From: Pyxicephalus adspersus
Taxonomy: Eukaryota > Chordata > Amphibia > Anura > Pyxicephalidae
Assembly (NCBI RefSeq): GCF_032062135.1
Contig: NC_092862.1
Span: 92,100,362-92,164,361 of the forward strand
DNA: 64,000 nt
Direction of reading: 5' to 3'
Positions 56,601-60,306 of this stretch are shown one piece after another. Both the position numbers and the translations under genes were made by a program. The stretch's first letter is position 1. Every line of letters begins with the position of its first letter. A model generated the notes under the pieces. That model was not told the DNA's origin. It made no database searches and was given only the letters and a program-made list of their open reading frames with translations.

Positions 56601-59348
56601 AGAAAGTTGGAATGTAAACTTTTTTTTGTAAAATTCTAATAAAAATTTACTGAAACCAAAAAAATTTTGCAGATATTATTTTCTAGATTATACTAGGTGA
56701 ACCCACAGCTGCTTAGTACTTACATATCCAGACCTAGCAGTAAATGAGCTTTCATGCAAGCTATCACTTATCACTAGCTTTTTTTTAGCATGCAAAATAG
56801 TTAGGTAATTCATTGTATTTTATAAAAGCATCATATAGTTGCTTTGCATGCTAAAAAACATACCTATTTATTATTTTTTATTTGGTTCTTAAGTTGAAGA
56901 ATGCTCAACTTAATAGTTTTCCATTCATGTTCATTATTTAGTCCTGATCCCTAATAATATAACTCTGATAGCCATGCCTTAGGCCATATAATGACAAATG
57001 ATAATGAAACATCTATGCACTGTCAACATTCCACTGTTTTGAAACTTCAGCTATTTATCAAAACAAGAATGTCAGCAGCAGGTGGTATTGATCACTATTA
57101 CTTTTCTCAAATATACCATCTGTCATGGATCCCTAGGAAACATTTAAGCTGGCAAAGTCACCTATTATTAGAGAGATGTGTCAGAAAACTAATTATTTTT
57201 ACAAACATAGATGTTCTTTCCATATTACATGTAGATATTAGTCAGAATCACAGAGTTACACAGTTGGCATTAGTAATATAACCATGAAATAATGAATGCA
57301 AACACTTTTGATTTCAAGTTCTCTCTTTGACTTTTAAATATTTTGTCAAGACAGCAAAAAAAAAACAAGGCATTCGGAACAAACATTACAAATTATGTAC
57401 ATTCGTTAAAACTGGTAATTGTATACATGATACATGATACATTGTATACATGAAAAATAACCTAAAAAAGTTTTTCAAACTTAAACATGGTATATTTAGA
57501 TGACTTGCATAAATATGTAGTTGAAATAGTCATATGTGAATTATTTTACAGCACAAAGGTTTGACAGTGATTCCAGTCAGTCCTGTGATTCAGCTATTCC
57601 AACTCCTTTACGCCAACCGATTGCTAGGCAACTGTTGCAAATAGCAGAATCATTTATTTCTGTGCTCATTCCTTTTGTAAACTTTTTAGAATAATTTGTA
57701 TATCTGGGTGTTGTATAATTAGCTATATAAGTATATATATACAGTATATATATATATATATATATGTAGATAATATATCATGTACATCATTTGACAAATA
57801 TTGTCTTAAATTAAATTAGGAAAGTTCTTCTTTTCACTTCTCCGATTTGTGCTGCAGACTTCTCAAAGATTGTATGCAAATATTGATTATTCTTAGGGCT
57901 TATTGAGACCTGTAAAATGAAGGATAATGAACAGACCTGTCTGGTCCAATGGTAACTGTTTTTTGCAAGTATTTTGGAACAGTAGAGCCAGCGATCCACT
58001 GCCTCAGGGGATACTCTACATGTAGCATCTACCCATGGCAGCCCAACAGAGAATGAATGGGAGCAAAATGTACCACTCATTGACATCCTCCTTCAAAACT
58101 GTAAACAATGATTCTGTAAGAACTAGCGCTGCAGTGCAAGCTTCTGGGAGCCTTGCATGAGCACTTACAGGTCTGAACCTACCTTTAAGATCTGTTTGAA
58201 ATCACAGCTTTTAAGAATATTCACAGAACATTGATAGGTGAATATGACCTACAGCTTGTTTGTTAAATAGGGGTTGCAAATGGCAGACAGATACAGACAG
58301 TGACACAGGAGGAGCAGAGGACCCTGCCCAGAAGAGCTTACAATCTAAAAGCTGGGGAAAGCAGCACACAGTAGGAAAGAGATATAGAATGGTTGGTAGG
58401 TAGTGAGGGTTTCAGAGATAGAAGAAGATAGAAGAATAGGCAAGTTTGAAAAGATAGGCTTTGAGTGCTTTTTTAAATGAGCAGAAAGTAGGAGCAAACC
58501 AAATATAAAGTGGAAGACCATTCCAGAGAGTCAGCAGCCCTAGAAAAATCTTGAAGCTGTGCGTATGACAAGGTTATGAAACAGTAAGTCATTAGTAGGT
58601 CATTGGAGGAGCCAGGAGAGCGGCTAGGGGAGTACAGTATCTTTCTATAAGGTCAAAAAATGGAAGCCAATGAAGAGAACTACAAAGAGAGGAAGCAGAA
58701 GAGGAGGGGTGGGAAGGATGAATAGGTCTGGCTTTAGCATACATGATAGATTTTGGAGGAGAGAGTAAGGTTAGTGGAATACTGACTTTTATAATGAGTT
58801 TTATCATGTAAGGTGTCCACAATATATTGTTACCCTAATTATGGACTTGAATGATGTTTTGTTATGCTAGTTTTTTTTCATGTTGTGTTTATTTAAACAA
58901 TAAAGATACTTGGAGAAACGTGTAATTTGAATACATTATAACGTGAATTGTGTTGCCATGGGTTTCATCTACTAAACACAACAGATTTAATACATTTTTG
59001 CTTTATGGGGTATCTTCTATAGATAAATATTTACTGATTTTGCTTTTATAACTAAGATTTTCGAGATTCGAGAGCACTAGTTTACGCCTTTAATTGTGGC
59101 TGTAAGTGGGGTATTAAATTTGTTTTTTTAAATGTATTTTTAGTTTAATGGTATCTATTAGTTTTTATATTATTTCTTAATATCCACCAATTTATTATTT
59201 ATACACAGATACAAATCTTTGGGTATTGGTATATATGTTTAAACCTAGATGTGTTTCTGATTTATTTTACAGACTGCAGACTTGGCAGATGTACCTGAAG
59301 AAGGAGATTCATATTTATTGGATGTAAATAGAGAGCGAAGTGATAGTG
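369..59348 (+). CDS. STAC: STAC gene, five internal coding exons (partial, split gene)
   Basis: Exons at 369-645, 41119-41219, 42237-42318, 43362-43477 and 59273-59348 join in one open frame with AG acceptors and GT donors. The product carries SFKTKS, SKSADNFFQRTNS, a C1 zinc finger, GFRRYYSSPLL, EQFGCIKEVMPIACGNK and VDPVYETLRFGTSLAQ in the order of vertebrate STAC. The segment GSGSDSP after TSLAQ fits STAC better than STAC2 or STAC3. STAC-family proteins bind L-type calcium channels at the plasma membrane or junctions; in the family this reduces calcium-dependent inactivation and, for STAC3, supports channel traffic. Exon 1 lies upstream and both SH3 domains lie downstream of the window, so the gene is cut at both ends. 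Intron lengths are about 40.5, 1.0, 1.0 and 15.8 kb. No frame break is seen, so I take it as a working gene. The assignment is from remembered family motifs, not from an alignment. Confidence 0.93.
857..1045. mobile_element. Harbinger-like palindromic MITE, GGCCTGATTTA family, incomplete
   Basis: It starts GGCCCTGATTTATTAAAGC and continues with CACTTTCATCAGTGAAGC, then the inverted arm CCAGGTTTGCTAGATCACCC. The same unit recurs at 14657, 25071, 39859, 47612 and 50325. Complete copies are near-palindromes of about 180-225 bp starting GGGCCTGATTTA and ending in its complement. This copy has lost its last 30 or so bases. Classification as PIF/Harbinger rests only on 3-bp repeats seen at two other copies. 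Confidence 0.65.
1165..1247 (-). mobile_element. hAT-type element end (CAGGGGTGTCAAACTC), truncated
   Basis: On the minus strand this starts CAGGGGTGTCAAACTCAAAT and runs into a GGGCCAAACTTG-like interior. Those ends are typical of non-autonomous hAT elements of vertebrates. The opposite end is missing. Confidence 0.5.
1321..1582 (+). mobile_element. Non-autonomous hAT element, 262 bp, with imperfect 8-bp target duplication
   Basis: It begins CAGTGGTCGCCAACC and ends GGTTGGTGACCGCTG, a 15-bp terminal inverted repeat with two mismatches. Flanks are GCTTAGAA (1313-1320) and GCTTAGTG (1583-1590), six of eight matching, as for an aged hAT duplication. The interior is GC-rich with no coding capacity. 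A related end lies at 31083. Confidence 0.7.
3411..3665 (+). mobile_element. tRNA-derived SINE with V-type core
   Basis: The head has a box A-like TGGCTCAGTGGTTAGCA and a decayed box B (GGTTTGTGTCCC). A core with GGAGTTTGTATGTTCTCC and GGTTTCCCCTGGGTACTC matches the central domain shared by many vertebrate tRNA-SINEs. The tail (ACATTAGATTGTGAGCC) ends in a decayed form of the tail seen complete at 6540-6590. Pol III box A and B are known SINE promoter parts; activity here is unlikely given the decay. Confidence 0.75.
4728..5443 (+). pseudogene. Copy A: C-terminal half of an uncharacterised transposase-like family
   Basis: With several frame changes this reads GYTKYPCFICLWDNRAKQDH, then TWPPRENMKKGAE, EKIILPPLHIKL, KAGIFDGPQI, and from 5084 an open 119-codon stretch with AWHSYVMVVKNFLGNHKAQN, FPENLGDFSEQQRERFHQDI and MADYCWSL. 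I recognise this motif order from a multicopy metazoan family usually labelled uncharacterised. CxxC, HIKLGL and ERFHQD suggest an RNase H-fold transposase, which is inference. The N-terminal half is absent. Stops at 4917 and 5010 make it a relic. The nucleotide sequence closely matches the minus-strand copy at 59945-61490, so both derive from one recent family. Confidence 0.7.
6415..6600 (+). mobile_element. 5'-truncated copy of the same SINE, with intact tail
   Basis: It shares ACATTAGATTGTGAGC and the surrounding block with the SINE at 3411 but lacks the tRNA head. It ends TTTGTACAGCGCTGCGTAAT followed by a short ATAA-rich tract. That last block also ends the L2-like LINE copies at 17000 and 51000. 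Confidence 0.7.
6931..8106 (+). mobile_element. DNA transposon with CCGTATTTTTCGG ends, interior unsequenced
   Basis: The ends CCGTATTTTTCGGACCAT and ATGGTCCGAAAAATACGG form an inverted repeat that continues with GACGCACC. TA lies at both borders (6929-6930 and 8107-8108), as for a TA target duplication. A run of N from 7067 to 8021 hides the interior, so I cannot tell whether a transposase is encoded. Related copies are at 26386 and 27946. Confidence 0.75.
7067..8021. other. Assembly gap, 955 N
   Basis: Unsequenced bases lie entirely inside the CCGTATTTTTCGG element. Reading frames crossing it have no meaning. Confidence 0.99.
10767..10990 (+). repeat. Diverged tandem duplication, two units of about 100-130 bp
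   Basis: The first unit (about 10767-10870) and the second (about 10899-10990) share ACAATGA-TC, ATATATCAAA, GCAAATAGC and GTATGAAA-ATTAAA in the same order. Small indels separate them. Confidence 0.6.
11169..11309. mobile_element. Short palindromic MITE (GGCCTAATTCACAAAGTTT ends)
   Basis: It starts GGCCTAATTCACAAAGTTT and ends AAACTTTGTGAAATGAGGCC, its near inverse complement. The arms are 19-20 bp around an AT-rich centre. It has no coding capacity and the target duplication is unclear. Confidence 0.6.
12195..12402 (+). other. Unrecognised open stretch without start codon
   Basis: One forward frame stays open for about 65 codons and reads like protein (for example EKQQPSLAKILRKLK and YKERYAREIPTFLKFHY) before a TGA. 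I do not recognise it. It may be a mobile-element remnant; no splice sites make it a convincing exon. Confidence 0.25.
12578..12749. mobile_element. MITE with GCTGCGTACACAC ends, TTA target duplication
   Basis: The ends are AGCTGCGTACACAC and GTGTGTATGCAGCT, flanked on both sides by TTA (12575-12577 and 12750-12752), as expected for PIF/Harbinger-type insertion. The interior holds two strong hairpins: CTCGTTGGAAAGGATC with its exact complement, and CGCCCGATAAT with ATTATCGGGCG. There is no coding capacity. Confidence 0.75.
13360..13946 (+). mobile_element. TTAA-flanked non-autonomous element A1 with GC-rich core
   Basis: TTAA lies at 13356-13359 and 13947-13950. Termini are CCTCCCTAGCGGT and CCTCTAGGGAGG. 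Inside are AT-rich arms, the inverted pair AATACAGTTATTTTGTATT, a GC-rich core starting GAATTTCCCGC, a splice-donor-like CAGGTAAGG at 13846, and a palindrome around GTGTGACTCGGGGTTACC. TTAA use points to piggyBac or Kolobok; I cannot choose between them. An inverted sister copy is at 29521. Confidence 0.75.
13951..14060 (+). mobile_element. LINE 3'-UTR-like fragment flanking element A1
   Basis: This segment (GGGAGTGCAAGAGTGGGGGA onward) reappears on the minus strand at 29390-29516, next to a second copy of the same TTAA element. There it runs on into an A-rich end that looks like a LINE 3' terminus. Here it is cut short by another CGCTAGGGAGGTTAA end at 14063-14077. Confidence 0.5.
14157..14232. 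repeat. AT-only low-complexity tract
   Basis: A run of ATATAAT-like units without other bases. Confidence 0.85.
14657..15442. mobile_element. Harbinger-like MITE split by a hAT insertion
   Basis: The left part (14657-14852) carries GGGCCTGATTTATCAAAGC and the paired arm with GGCTTCACTGATGAAAACG. The right end CCTTGGAGAGCTTTGGTAAA resumes at 15415. The 554-bp gap between them is a hAT element. Confidence 0.75.
14853..15406 (+). mobile_element. hAT element, 554 bp, with perfect 8-bp target duplication CTCTACAG
   Basis: It starts CAGGGGTGCCCAC and ends GGGTACCCTTG. CTCTACAG is present at 14845-14852 and again at 15407-15414. The interior contains TTGGCTTGCAAGCTACTTTT, typical of this non-autonomous hAT group, and has no transposase frame. 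It sits in a MITE, so it is the younger insertion. Confidence 0.85.
16440..17055 (+). mobile_element. L2/CR1-like LINE 3' end with ORF2 C-terminal remains
   Basis: A forward frame near 16700 reads SKTSLYWPHFLEHP, a decayed form of the apurinic 'LWNSLP' region close to the C-terminus of L2/CR1 ORF2. The conserved 3' UTR blocks CTAGACTGTAAATTCT and CAGGGTCCTCTCC follow, then the tail GTACAGTGCTGTGTAATATG and a short AATAAAG end. A minus-strand copy lies at 58265-58760. Confidence 0.65.
17280..17880. repeat. C-rich unclassified interspersed sequence
   Basis: An AT-rich lead with ATAAATAAC repeats is followed by about 400 bp of C-rich sequence unlike the surrounding intron. It looks like the antisense of a retroelement untranslated region, but I cannot name it and see no borders. 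Confidence 0.3.
18324..19128 (+). mobile_element. TTAA-flanked non-autonomous element B1, 805 bp
   Basis: TTAA is at 18320-18323 and 19129-19132. Ends are CCACCTGGGCGTTACAC and CGCTAGGGTGG. The interior repeats CAATCCAATACAAAAT in opposed pairs, then a GC-rich core after GAATTTCCCGCACACGC, then CAGGTAAGTG at 19048, then opposed arms around CACTGTATCTTCATACAGTG. It shares architecture with A1. The first 380 bp are repeated inverted at 22600-22976. Confidence 0.75.
20681..20720. repeat. (AT)20 microsatellite
   Basis: Forty bases of uninterrupted AT dinucleotide. Confidence 0.97.
21822..22976 (-). mobile_element. TTAA-flanked element B2, 1155 bp, inverted relative to B1
   Basis: TTAA is at 21818-21821 and 22977-22980. 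On the minus strand it starts TCACCTGGGCGTTTC and follows B1 closely for about 380 bp, including CACACTAGGGAGGTGTTTTA. The other half carries its own GC-rich core ending in a donor-like CAGGGTAAGTG on the minus strand (about 21983-21993) and a palindrome ATCCGATTATCATACAAC. There are two GC-rich blocks (22000-22130 and 22455-22545), so it may be two elements nested. Confidence 0.65.
23955..24930 (-). pseudogene. Tc1/mariner transposase remnant
   Basis: On the minus strand a frame from 24400 downward reads NLKKYGLFAKTARRKPHVSK, then WFAKLQLNKSPDFKTNI, matching the middle of Tc1 transposases (the GLFGR-ARRKP block before the second catalytic Asp). Upstream at 24430-24560 another frame gives an RKIIPKWKTF-like helix-turn-helix stretch. 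The 3' part is scrambled, and the DDE residues cannot be read in one frame. The plus-strand right flank AGTAAGGGTGTACTTATTTT resembles a Tc1 element end. Confidence 0.65.
25071..25247. mobile_element. Harbinger-like MITE copy with TAT flanks
   Basis: It starts GGCCTGATTTATTAAAGAC and ends AGTAAATCAGGTCC, with TAT on both sides. The centre has the opposed AACTTGGGTTATCCAGG / ATCACCCAGGTT arms. Confidence 0.7.
25370..25425 (+). mobile_element. L2/SINE tail fragment
   Basis: The stretch TTGTACAATGCTGCATAATA is a decayed copy of the shared LINE/SINE tail at 6540 and 50990, followed by an ATATAAT end. Confidence 0.5.
26386..26891 (+). mobile_element. CCGTATTTTT-ended DNA transposon with internal tandem repeat
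   Basis: TA borders lie at 26384-26385 and 26892-26893. The arms are CCGTATTTTTTGCCGTATAA and TTATACGGCGAAAAATACGG, followed by GACGCAC blocks. Between them is a GC-rich stretch and then about five copies of a roughly 31-35 bp unit built on GAGTGATCAGAAGGGGAATT (26653-26800). A GGTAAG sits at 26638. There is no transposase frame, so the element is non-autonomous. Confidence 0.8.
27664..27772. mobile_element. MITE fragment (CACTAAGCTAGG family)
   Basis: It shares CACTAAGCTAGG, GATAATTCACT, GTGAATA-TTG and TTAGTAAATCA, in that order, with the longer copy at 47783-47975. Confidence 0.45.
27946..28194 (+). mobile_element. CCGTATTTTTCGG-ended MITE, 249 bp
   Basis: TA borders lie at 27944-27945 and 28195-28196. 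Ends CCGTATTTTTCGGACTATAA and TTATAGTCCGAAAAATACGG are exact inverse complements over 20 bases, so this is the least decayed copy. The interior resembles both flanks of the 26386 copy with the GC-rich and tandem-repeat centre removed. Confidence 0.85.
29281..29516 (-). mobile_element. LINE 3'-UTR-like fragment carrying an inverted copy of the A1 flank
   Basis: On the minus strand it begins GGGAGTGCAAGAGTGGGGGA right next to the TTAA site of element A2 and runs to an A-rich end (AAAATAAAGAATGTTAAAAA). Its first 125 bp match 13951-14060. Confidence 0.5.
29521..30086 (-). mobile_element. TTAA-flanked element A2, inverted sister of A1
   Basis: TTAA is at 29517-29520 and 30087-30090. The minus strand matches A1 from end to end: termini CCTCCCAAGCGGTTCATTTC and CCTCTAGGGAGG, AT arms, GC core, and the donor-like CAGGTAAGG (minus strand, about 29626-29634). 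It is 566 bp against 587 for A1. Confidence 0.8.
30890..31083 (-). mobile_element. hAT element end related to the 1321 copy
   Basis: On the minus strand it starts CAGTGTTCACCAACATTTTT and continues GGACCCACGGACCACTAAAT, matching the start of the element at 1321 (GGACCACTAATTT). The other end was not found; the left limit is approximate. Confidence 0.5.
31965..32575 (+). mobile_element. LTR-like block with internal minisatellite, inside a (TA)n tract
   Basis: About 600 bp of GC-balanced sequence interrupts a (TA)n run that is present on both sides (31930-31958 and 32573-32611). It ends AACCCCTCACA, has AATAAAC at 32455 followed by a GT-rich stretch, and reads like the R-U5 part of a retroelement LTR. 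A TG start could not be fixed. No gag or pol frame is adjacent. Confidence 0.45.
32047..32200 (+). repeat. Minisatellite, about 49-bp unit, three copies plus decayed ones
   Basis: The unit CTGTGCAGGCTCAGC followed by TTGGAGAGACACAGACAGGG repeats at 32051, 32094 and 32137. Weaker copies built on GACACAGA-AG continue to about 32300. The repeats keep one forward frame open for 88 codons, which I read as chance. Confidence 0.8.
32573..32611. repeat. (TA)n microsatellite
   Basis: Thirty-nine bases of TA dinucleotide at the right side of the LTR-like block; its counterpart on the left is 31930-31958. Confidence 0.95.
35520..35690 (+). pseudogene. LINE reverse transcriptase fragment
   Basis: A forward frame from about 35612 reads SPDIDLKKAFDSISWSNL, the RT block with the first catalytic Asp region (DLKKAFDSVSW in L1/Tx1 elements). 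Upstream codons in a shifted frame (FAFSRPNRF) fit the preceding 'GF-PNR' block. It is a short 5'- and 3'-truncated remnant. Confidence 0.6.
35975..36632. repeat. Pair of inverted arms (TTGCGGCAAATATAT) about 0.65 kb apart
   Basis: 35975-36032 and 36562-36632 are imperfect inverse complements sharing AAAAATATG-CAGAAAAA and TTTTTTTGCGGCAAATATAT. They look like terminal inverted repeats of a DNA element, but the borders are not clean and the interior has no coding frame. Confidence 0.5.
37261..38430. mobile_element. Large foldback element, about 1.17 kb
   Basis: Outer ends GGCTGGGTCTACATGAACG and CGTCCTGGTGTAGATTAGCC form an imperfect inverted repeat, followed inward by AAAACG/CGTTTT motifs. 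Main arms 37411-37602 and 37955-38138 match in reverse complement, including TTAATAAAATAATTT-type and GGTTATCCCAATGACAGGAT segments. The centre holds smaller hairpins around CACTAGAGATGAATGGG. There is no coding frame. A related centre is at 59590-59935. Confidence 0.7.
39688..40437. mobile_element. Palindromic MITE interrupted at its centre by another MITE family
   Basis: The left arm 39688-39845 and right arm 40256-40437 are inverse complements over about 150 bp (CCGCTAGTATGCTAGTCTAA; ACTGGTTCATCTTATGCAA; GTCACAGGTCCCTCCAT). Between them lies a complete GGGCCTGATTTA MITE (39859-40084) plus a second partial copy. Confidence 0.8.
39859..40084. mobile_element. Complete Harbinger-like MITE with ATT flanks, plus partial copy to 40247
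   Basis: It starts GGGCCTGATTTAATAAAGC and ends GCTTTAATAAATCAGGGCC, with ATT on both sides. It is near-palindromic over its length. A second copy lacking the outer 25 bases follows directly (40090-40247). A separate left-end fragment lies at 39660-39687. Confidence 0.8.
41119..41219 (+). CDS. STAC: STAC exon 3: second half of C1 zinc finger
   Basis: The acceptor is TTGACAG and the donor GTGAGT. The first two bases complete the split Gly codon of the previous exon, giving VGTNMKHGLRCKACKMS. The exon supplies the remaining C1 ligands (CKAC, then C-x4-H-x2-C and the last Cys of AQRCMG), so the motif H-x12-C-x2-C-x14-C-x2-C-x4-H-x2-C-x8-C is complete and probably folds around two zinc ions. It ends in phase 0 after MGKL. 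Confidence 0.94.
41598..41648 (+). repeat. Short direct duplication
   Basis: GTCCACTGTGCTAGCTAGGG occurs twice, 34 bases apart, in the intron between exons 3 and 4. Confidence 0.8.
42237..42318 (+). CDS. STAC: STAC exon 4: post-C1 conserved segment
   Basis: The acceptor is ACGTAG and the donor GTAAGT. It reads PKGFRRYYSSPLLIHEQ and then FGCIKEVMPI, ending one base into the next codon. This block is among the most conserved parts of STAC and STAC2 outside the named domains. It lies about 1.0 kb from the neighbouring exons on both sides. Confidence 0.94.
43362..43477 (+). CDS. STAC: STAC exon 5: GNKVDPVYETLRFGTS segment
   Basis: The acceptor is TTTTCCAG and the donor GTAATA, a weaker donor than the other four. 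The split Ala codon (G+CA) starts ACGNKVDPVYETLRFGTS, followed by a Lys/Ser-rich run ending SDSPNRSS in phase 0. If this intron were retained, translation would stop after six further codons. The weak donor could favour alternative use of the long intron that follows; that is inference. Confidence 0.93.
47612..47710. mobile_element. Harbinger-like MITE, internally deleted
   Basis: It starts GGCCTGATTGTTTAAACTC and ends GCTTTAATAAATCAGGCCC, with only about 60 bp between. Confidence 0.65.
47783..47975. mobile_element. Palindromic MITE (CACTAAGCTAGG family)
   Basis: An arm with GCTTAGTAAACTAGG at the left and CACTAAGCTAGGGGAAATA inside, ending TTTAGTAAATCACCCC. A shorter relative is at 27664. 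Confidence 0.5.
48769..48840 (+). CDS. Candidate alternative terminal exon of STAC with hydrophobic tail
   Basis: A T-rich tract ending TTTTGTTTTAG precedes this segment. Joined in phase 0 to exon 5, it reads 23 codons (DSHRYWTAALMYFITVFYLY, ATK) and then TAA. AATAAA at 48836-48841 overlaps the stop, and a GT/T-rich stretch follows about 25 bases later, the arrangement of a cleavage and polyadenylation site. The encoded tail is strongly hydrophobic and would give a short STAC form lacking both SH3 domains, perhaps membrane-anchored. No such isoform is known to me. It may instead be a chance combination or the end of an old retroposed sequence. Confidence 0.3.
   Translation, partial: DSHRYWTAALMYFITVFYLYATK
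49139..49781 (+). mobile_element. Solo LTR, 643 bp, with near 5-bp target duplication
   Basis: It begins TGTCACACTTACC and ends GCATGACA, so it has TG...CA borders and a TGTCA/TGACA inverted repeat. CCTTT (49134-49138) and CCTAT (49782-49786) flank it, four of five matching. The interior is C/T-rich, unlike the intron. There are no gag or pol remains on either side, hence a solo LTR. A Gypsy-type origin is likely but not proven. Confidence 0.6.
50325..50376. mobile_element. Right half of a Harbinger-like MITE inside LINE ORF2
   Basis: TCCTTGGAGAGCTTTACTAA to AATCAGGCCC is the right end of the GGGCCTGATTTA family. It separates the Cys-containing strand of the LINE zinc knuckle from its HIFW block. 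Confidence 0.6.
50870..51058 (+). mobile_element. L2-like LINE/SINE 3' tail with (AAT)n
   Basis: GGCAGAGTTCTCTCCTCCTG and TGTCTGTATTAGTCTGTCAT match the 3' UTR at 16920 and 58300. The tail TGTACAGCGCTGCGTATTAT is followed by about 30 bp of AAT repeats, the usual 3' microsatellite of this family. Confidence 0.7.
51960..52678 (+). pseudogene. LINE ORF1 remnant (coiled-coil and RNA-binding region)
   Basis: A coiled-coil-like stretch (LEHRMDDVTTVLEGHEKDLD) is followed, after a frame change near 52150, by KNRSRCSNLRIRGLRES, the 'RR-NLRI-GL-E' signature of L1 ORF1 proteins. From 52307 a 123-codon open frame covers the RNA-recognition and C-terminal part (WPRSDGPPRDIVVKF; RRELKPYLRILQD). The real ORF1 start would be upstream near 51660, but stops prevent a full reading. 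In L1 elements this protein coats the element RNA. Confidence 0.7.
52960..55991 (+). pseudogene. LINE ORF2 remnant (endonuclease, reverse transcriptase, zinc knuckle)
   Basis: Endonuclease: TYYVPNEGQNAFFAKF and GGIIMCGDTNAL fit the 'Y-P---Q--F' and 'GDFN' blocks with the catalytic Asp, but the N-terminal endonuclease blocks are missing. RT: AICMLPKPD and ISLLNLDVKLLGSILATRL (54050-54180), DIKKAFDSVS (54303-54330), GRGTRQGCPLSPLLFALAM (54442-54505), and FADDVLLCLSN (54588-54620) with the two catalytic Asp residues. C-terminus: GTLYHTWWECPKLERYWTHV (55830-55890). At least six frame changes and stops. ORF2 would nick the target and copy RNA in place. Confidence 0.8.
57727..57765. repeat. (TA)n tract
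   Basis: ATATATATACAGTATATATA followed by a run of TA. Confidence 0.9.
58265..58760 (-). mobile_element. L2/CR1-like LINE 3' end, minus strand
   Basis: The minus strand reads CAGGGTCCTC and TTAGATTGTAAGCTCTTCTG, the same 3' UTR blocks as at 16900 and 50900. Further upstream on that strand, codons near 58460 give FKKALKAYLFKLAY, a C-terminal LINE ORF2 motif ('FK--LK-HLF'), and near 58520 an RAADSLEWSS stretch fits the 'AP-LWNSLP' region. It is 5'-truncated and decayed, without the GTACAGCGCTG end. Confidence 0.65.
59273..59348 (+). CDS. STAC: STAC exon 6: start of the acidic linker before the SH3 domains
   Basis: The acceptor is TTTATTTTACAG and the donor GTGAGT. Reading in phase 0 after exon 5 gives TADLADVPEEGDSYLLDVNR, then ERSDS, ending one base into a codon. 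This resembles the STAC segment TSDLVEVPEE and the Arg/Ser-rich stretch that follows it, with frog-specific changes. It is less conserved than exons 3-5. A (TA)n tract starts about 75 bases after the donor. Confidence 0.88.
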
Positions 59349-59420
59349 GTGAGTTTTTTTTTTCTTAAATCGTCAATGCTATTCTGTGATATATGTCATA
59401 TACTTAAAAATTTACTGCAA

Positions 59421-59422
<2 letters not shown>

Positions 59423-59463
<41 letters not shown>

Positions 59464-59487
59464 CATTTATATATATATATATATATT
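59423..59487. repeat. (TA)n microsatellite, two runs
   Basis: Two uninterrupted TA runs separated by TTAATACATT, just downstream of STAC exon 6. Confidence 0.95.
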
Positions 59488-59589
59488 AGATATGCCAACG
59501 TAAACAAAATTACATTTTTGAAATACTTAATGTCAACTTCCGATGGGTCAGCAAAATTTCGGTGAACAGATTTTGCGAAACCATAGGAT

Positions 59590-59935
59590 GATTGAGGAAA
59601 TCATATGATCCCCAGCACTAGAGGTTAATTAACCTCTAGTGCTCCGGGATCGCAGTGGATTCTCAGGGGCTGCATTTGTTCATGCAGCCCTGGGAATCCT
59701 GTGTGCCATCCTCGTCACTAGAGGTTAAATGGGGACAAGTCTCCCCATTCAAAACCTCTAGTGCCCTCTGATTGATTGGCTGAGGAAAGCTTTCCCAGAG
59801 AGGACTAGAGGTTTTGAATGGGGAGACTTGTCCCCATTTAACCTCTAGTGCCGGGGATCGCACACTGAGCTGATCAATAAATGCAGTCGGCGCTGCATTT
59901 ATTGATCAGCACAACCCACAATCTTTTTTTTTTGA
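59590..59935. mobile_element. Foldback element with nested hairpins (CCTCTAGTGC family)
   Basis: It contains the perfect palindrome CACTAGAGGTTAATTAACCTC (first 20 bases shared with its complement to 59642), opposed 45-bp arms (59724-59768 and 59799-59850) around TTAAATGGGGACAAGTCTCC, and a terminal hairpin TGATCAATAAATGCAG at 59871-59908. It shares CCCCATTCA and CTCTAGTGC motifs with the centre of the 37261 element. It cuts off the 3' side of transposase-like copy B. Confidence 0.7.
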
Positions 59936-60306
59936 TGATCAGGACAATCACTTTGAAGGCTCCAGCAGTAGTCTGCCATCATGTGTCTATCCCATACTTT
60001 TGTATCTTGATGGAACCTCTCCCCTTGTTCCTCACTGAAATCGTCAAGGTTTTCTGGAAATTTTTGCAAATGGCTATAGAGATAGTGTAGAAGTTGTGCA
60101 CCATTCCTTTCTAATTTTGTGCTTTATGGTTACCCAAGGAGTTCTTGACAACCATGACATAGCTGTGCCAGGCAGAAGCTTCAGTATCAGTTATGTAACT
60201 TGTGACATTTTAATCATTTATCAGTTTTTGAATCTTGGGTCCATCAAAAATTCCTGCTTTTAATTTTTCAGTACTCAATCCAGGGAAGAATCTACAAATG
60301 TATTTG

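Larger units (their letters stand above)
51600..56665 (+). mobile_element. Tx1/L1-type LINE, about 5 kb, decayed but nearly full length
   Basis: In order on the + strand: a GC-rich 5' region, ORF1 remains (51960-52678), the second half of the endonuclease (about 53080-53225), RT blocks (53900-54680), the C-terminal zinc-knuckle (55800-55900), and a 3' UTR ending near 56665 with TTCTAATAAAAATTTACTGA. GC content rises sharply against the flanks. Many stops and frame changes rule out activity. The coding parts are described separately. Confidence 0.8.
43478..59272 (+). other. STAC: STAC intron between exons 5 and 6, about 15.8 kb
   Basis: This intron contains the candidate terminal exon at 48769, a solo LTR, two Tx1/L1-type LINE copies and an L2-like LINE tail. 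I see no recognisable element in 43500-47580, 47980-48740, 48850-49130, 56670-57720 and 57770-58260, which are AT-rich. The two short introns at 41220-42236 and 42319-43361 hold nothing except a direct duplication near 41600 and poly(T) runs. Confidence 0.85.

Noticed and set aside
57553..57700. AG-preceded open stretch (QRFDSDSSQSCDSAIPTPL) between STAC exons 5 and 6
   Set aside because: It looks protein-like in one frame, but that frame does not follow exon 5 in phase, the phase-0 frame stops after 30 codons, no good donor or poly(A) site follows, and I recognise no STAC segment in it.
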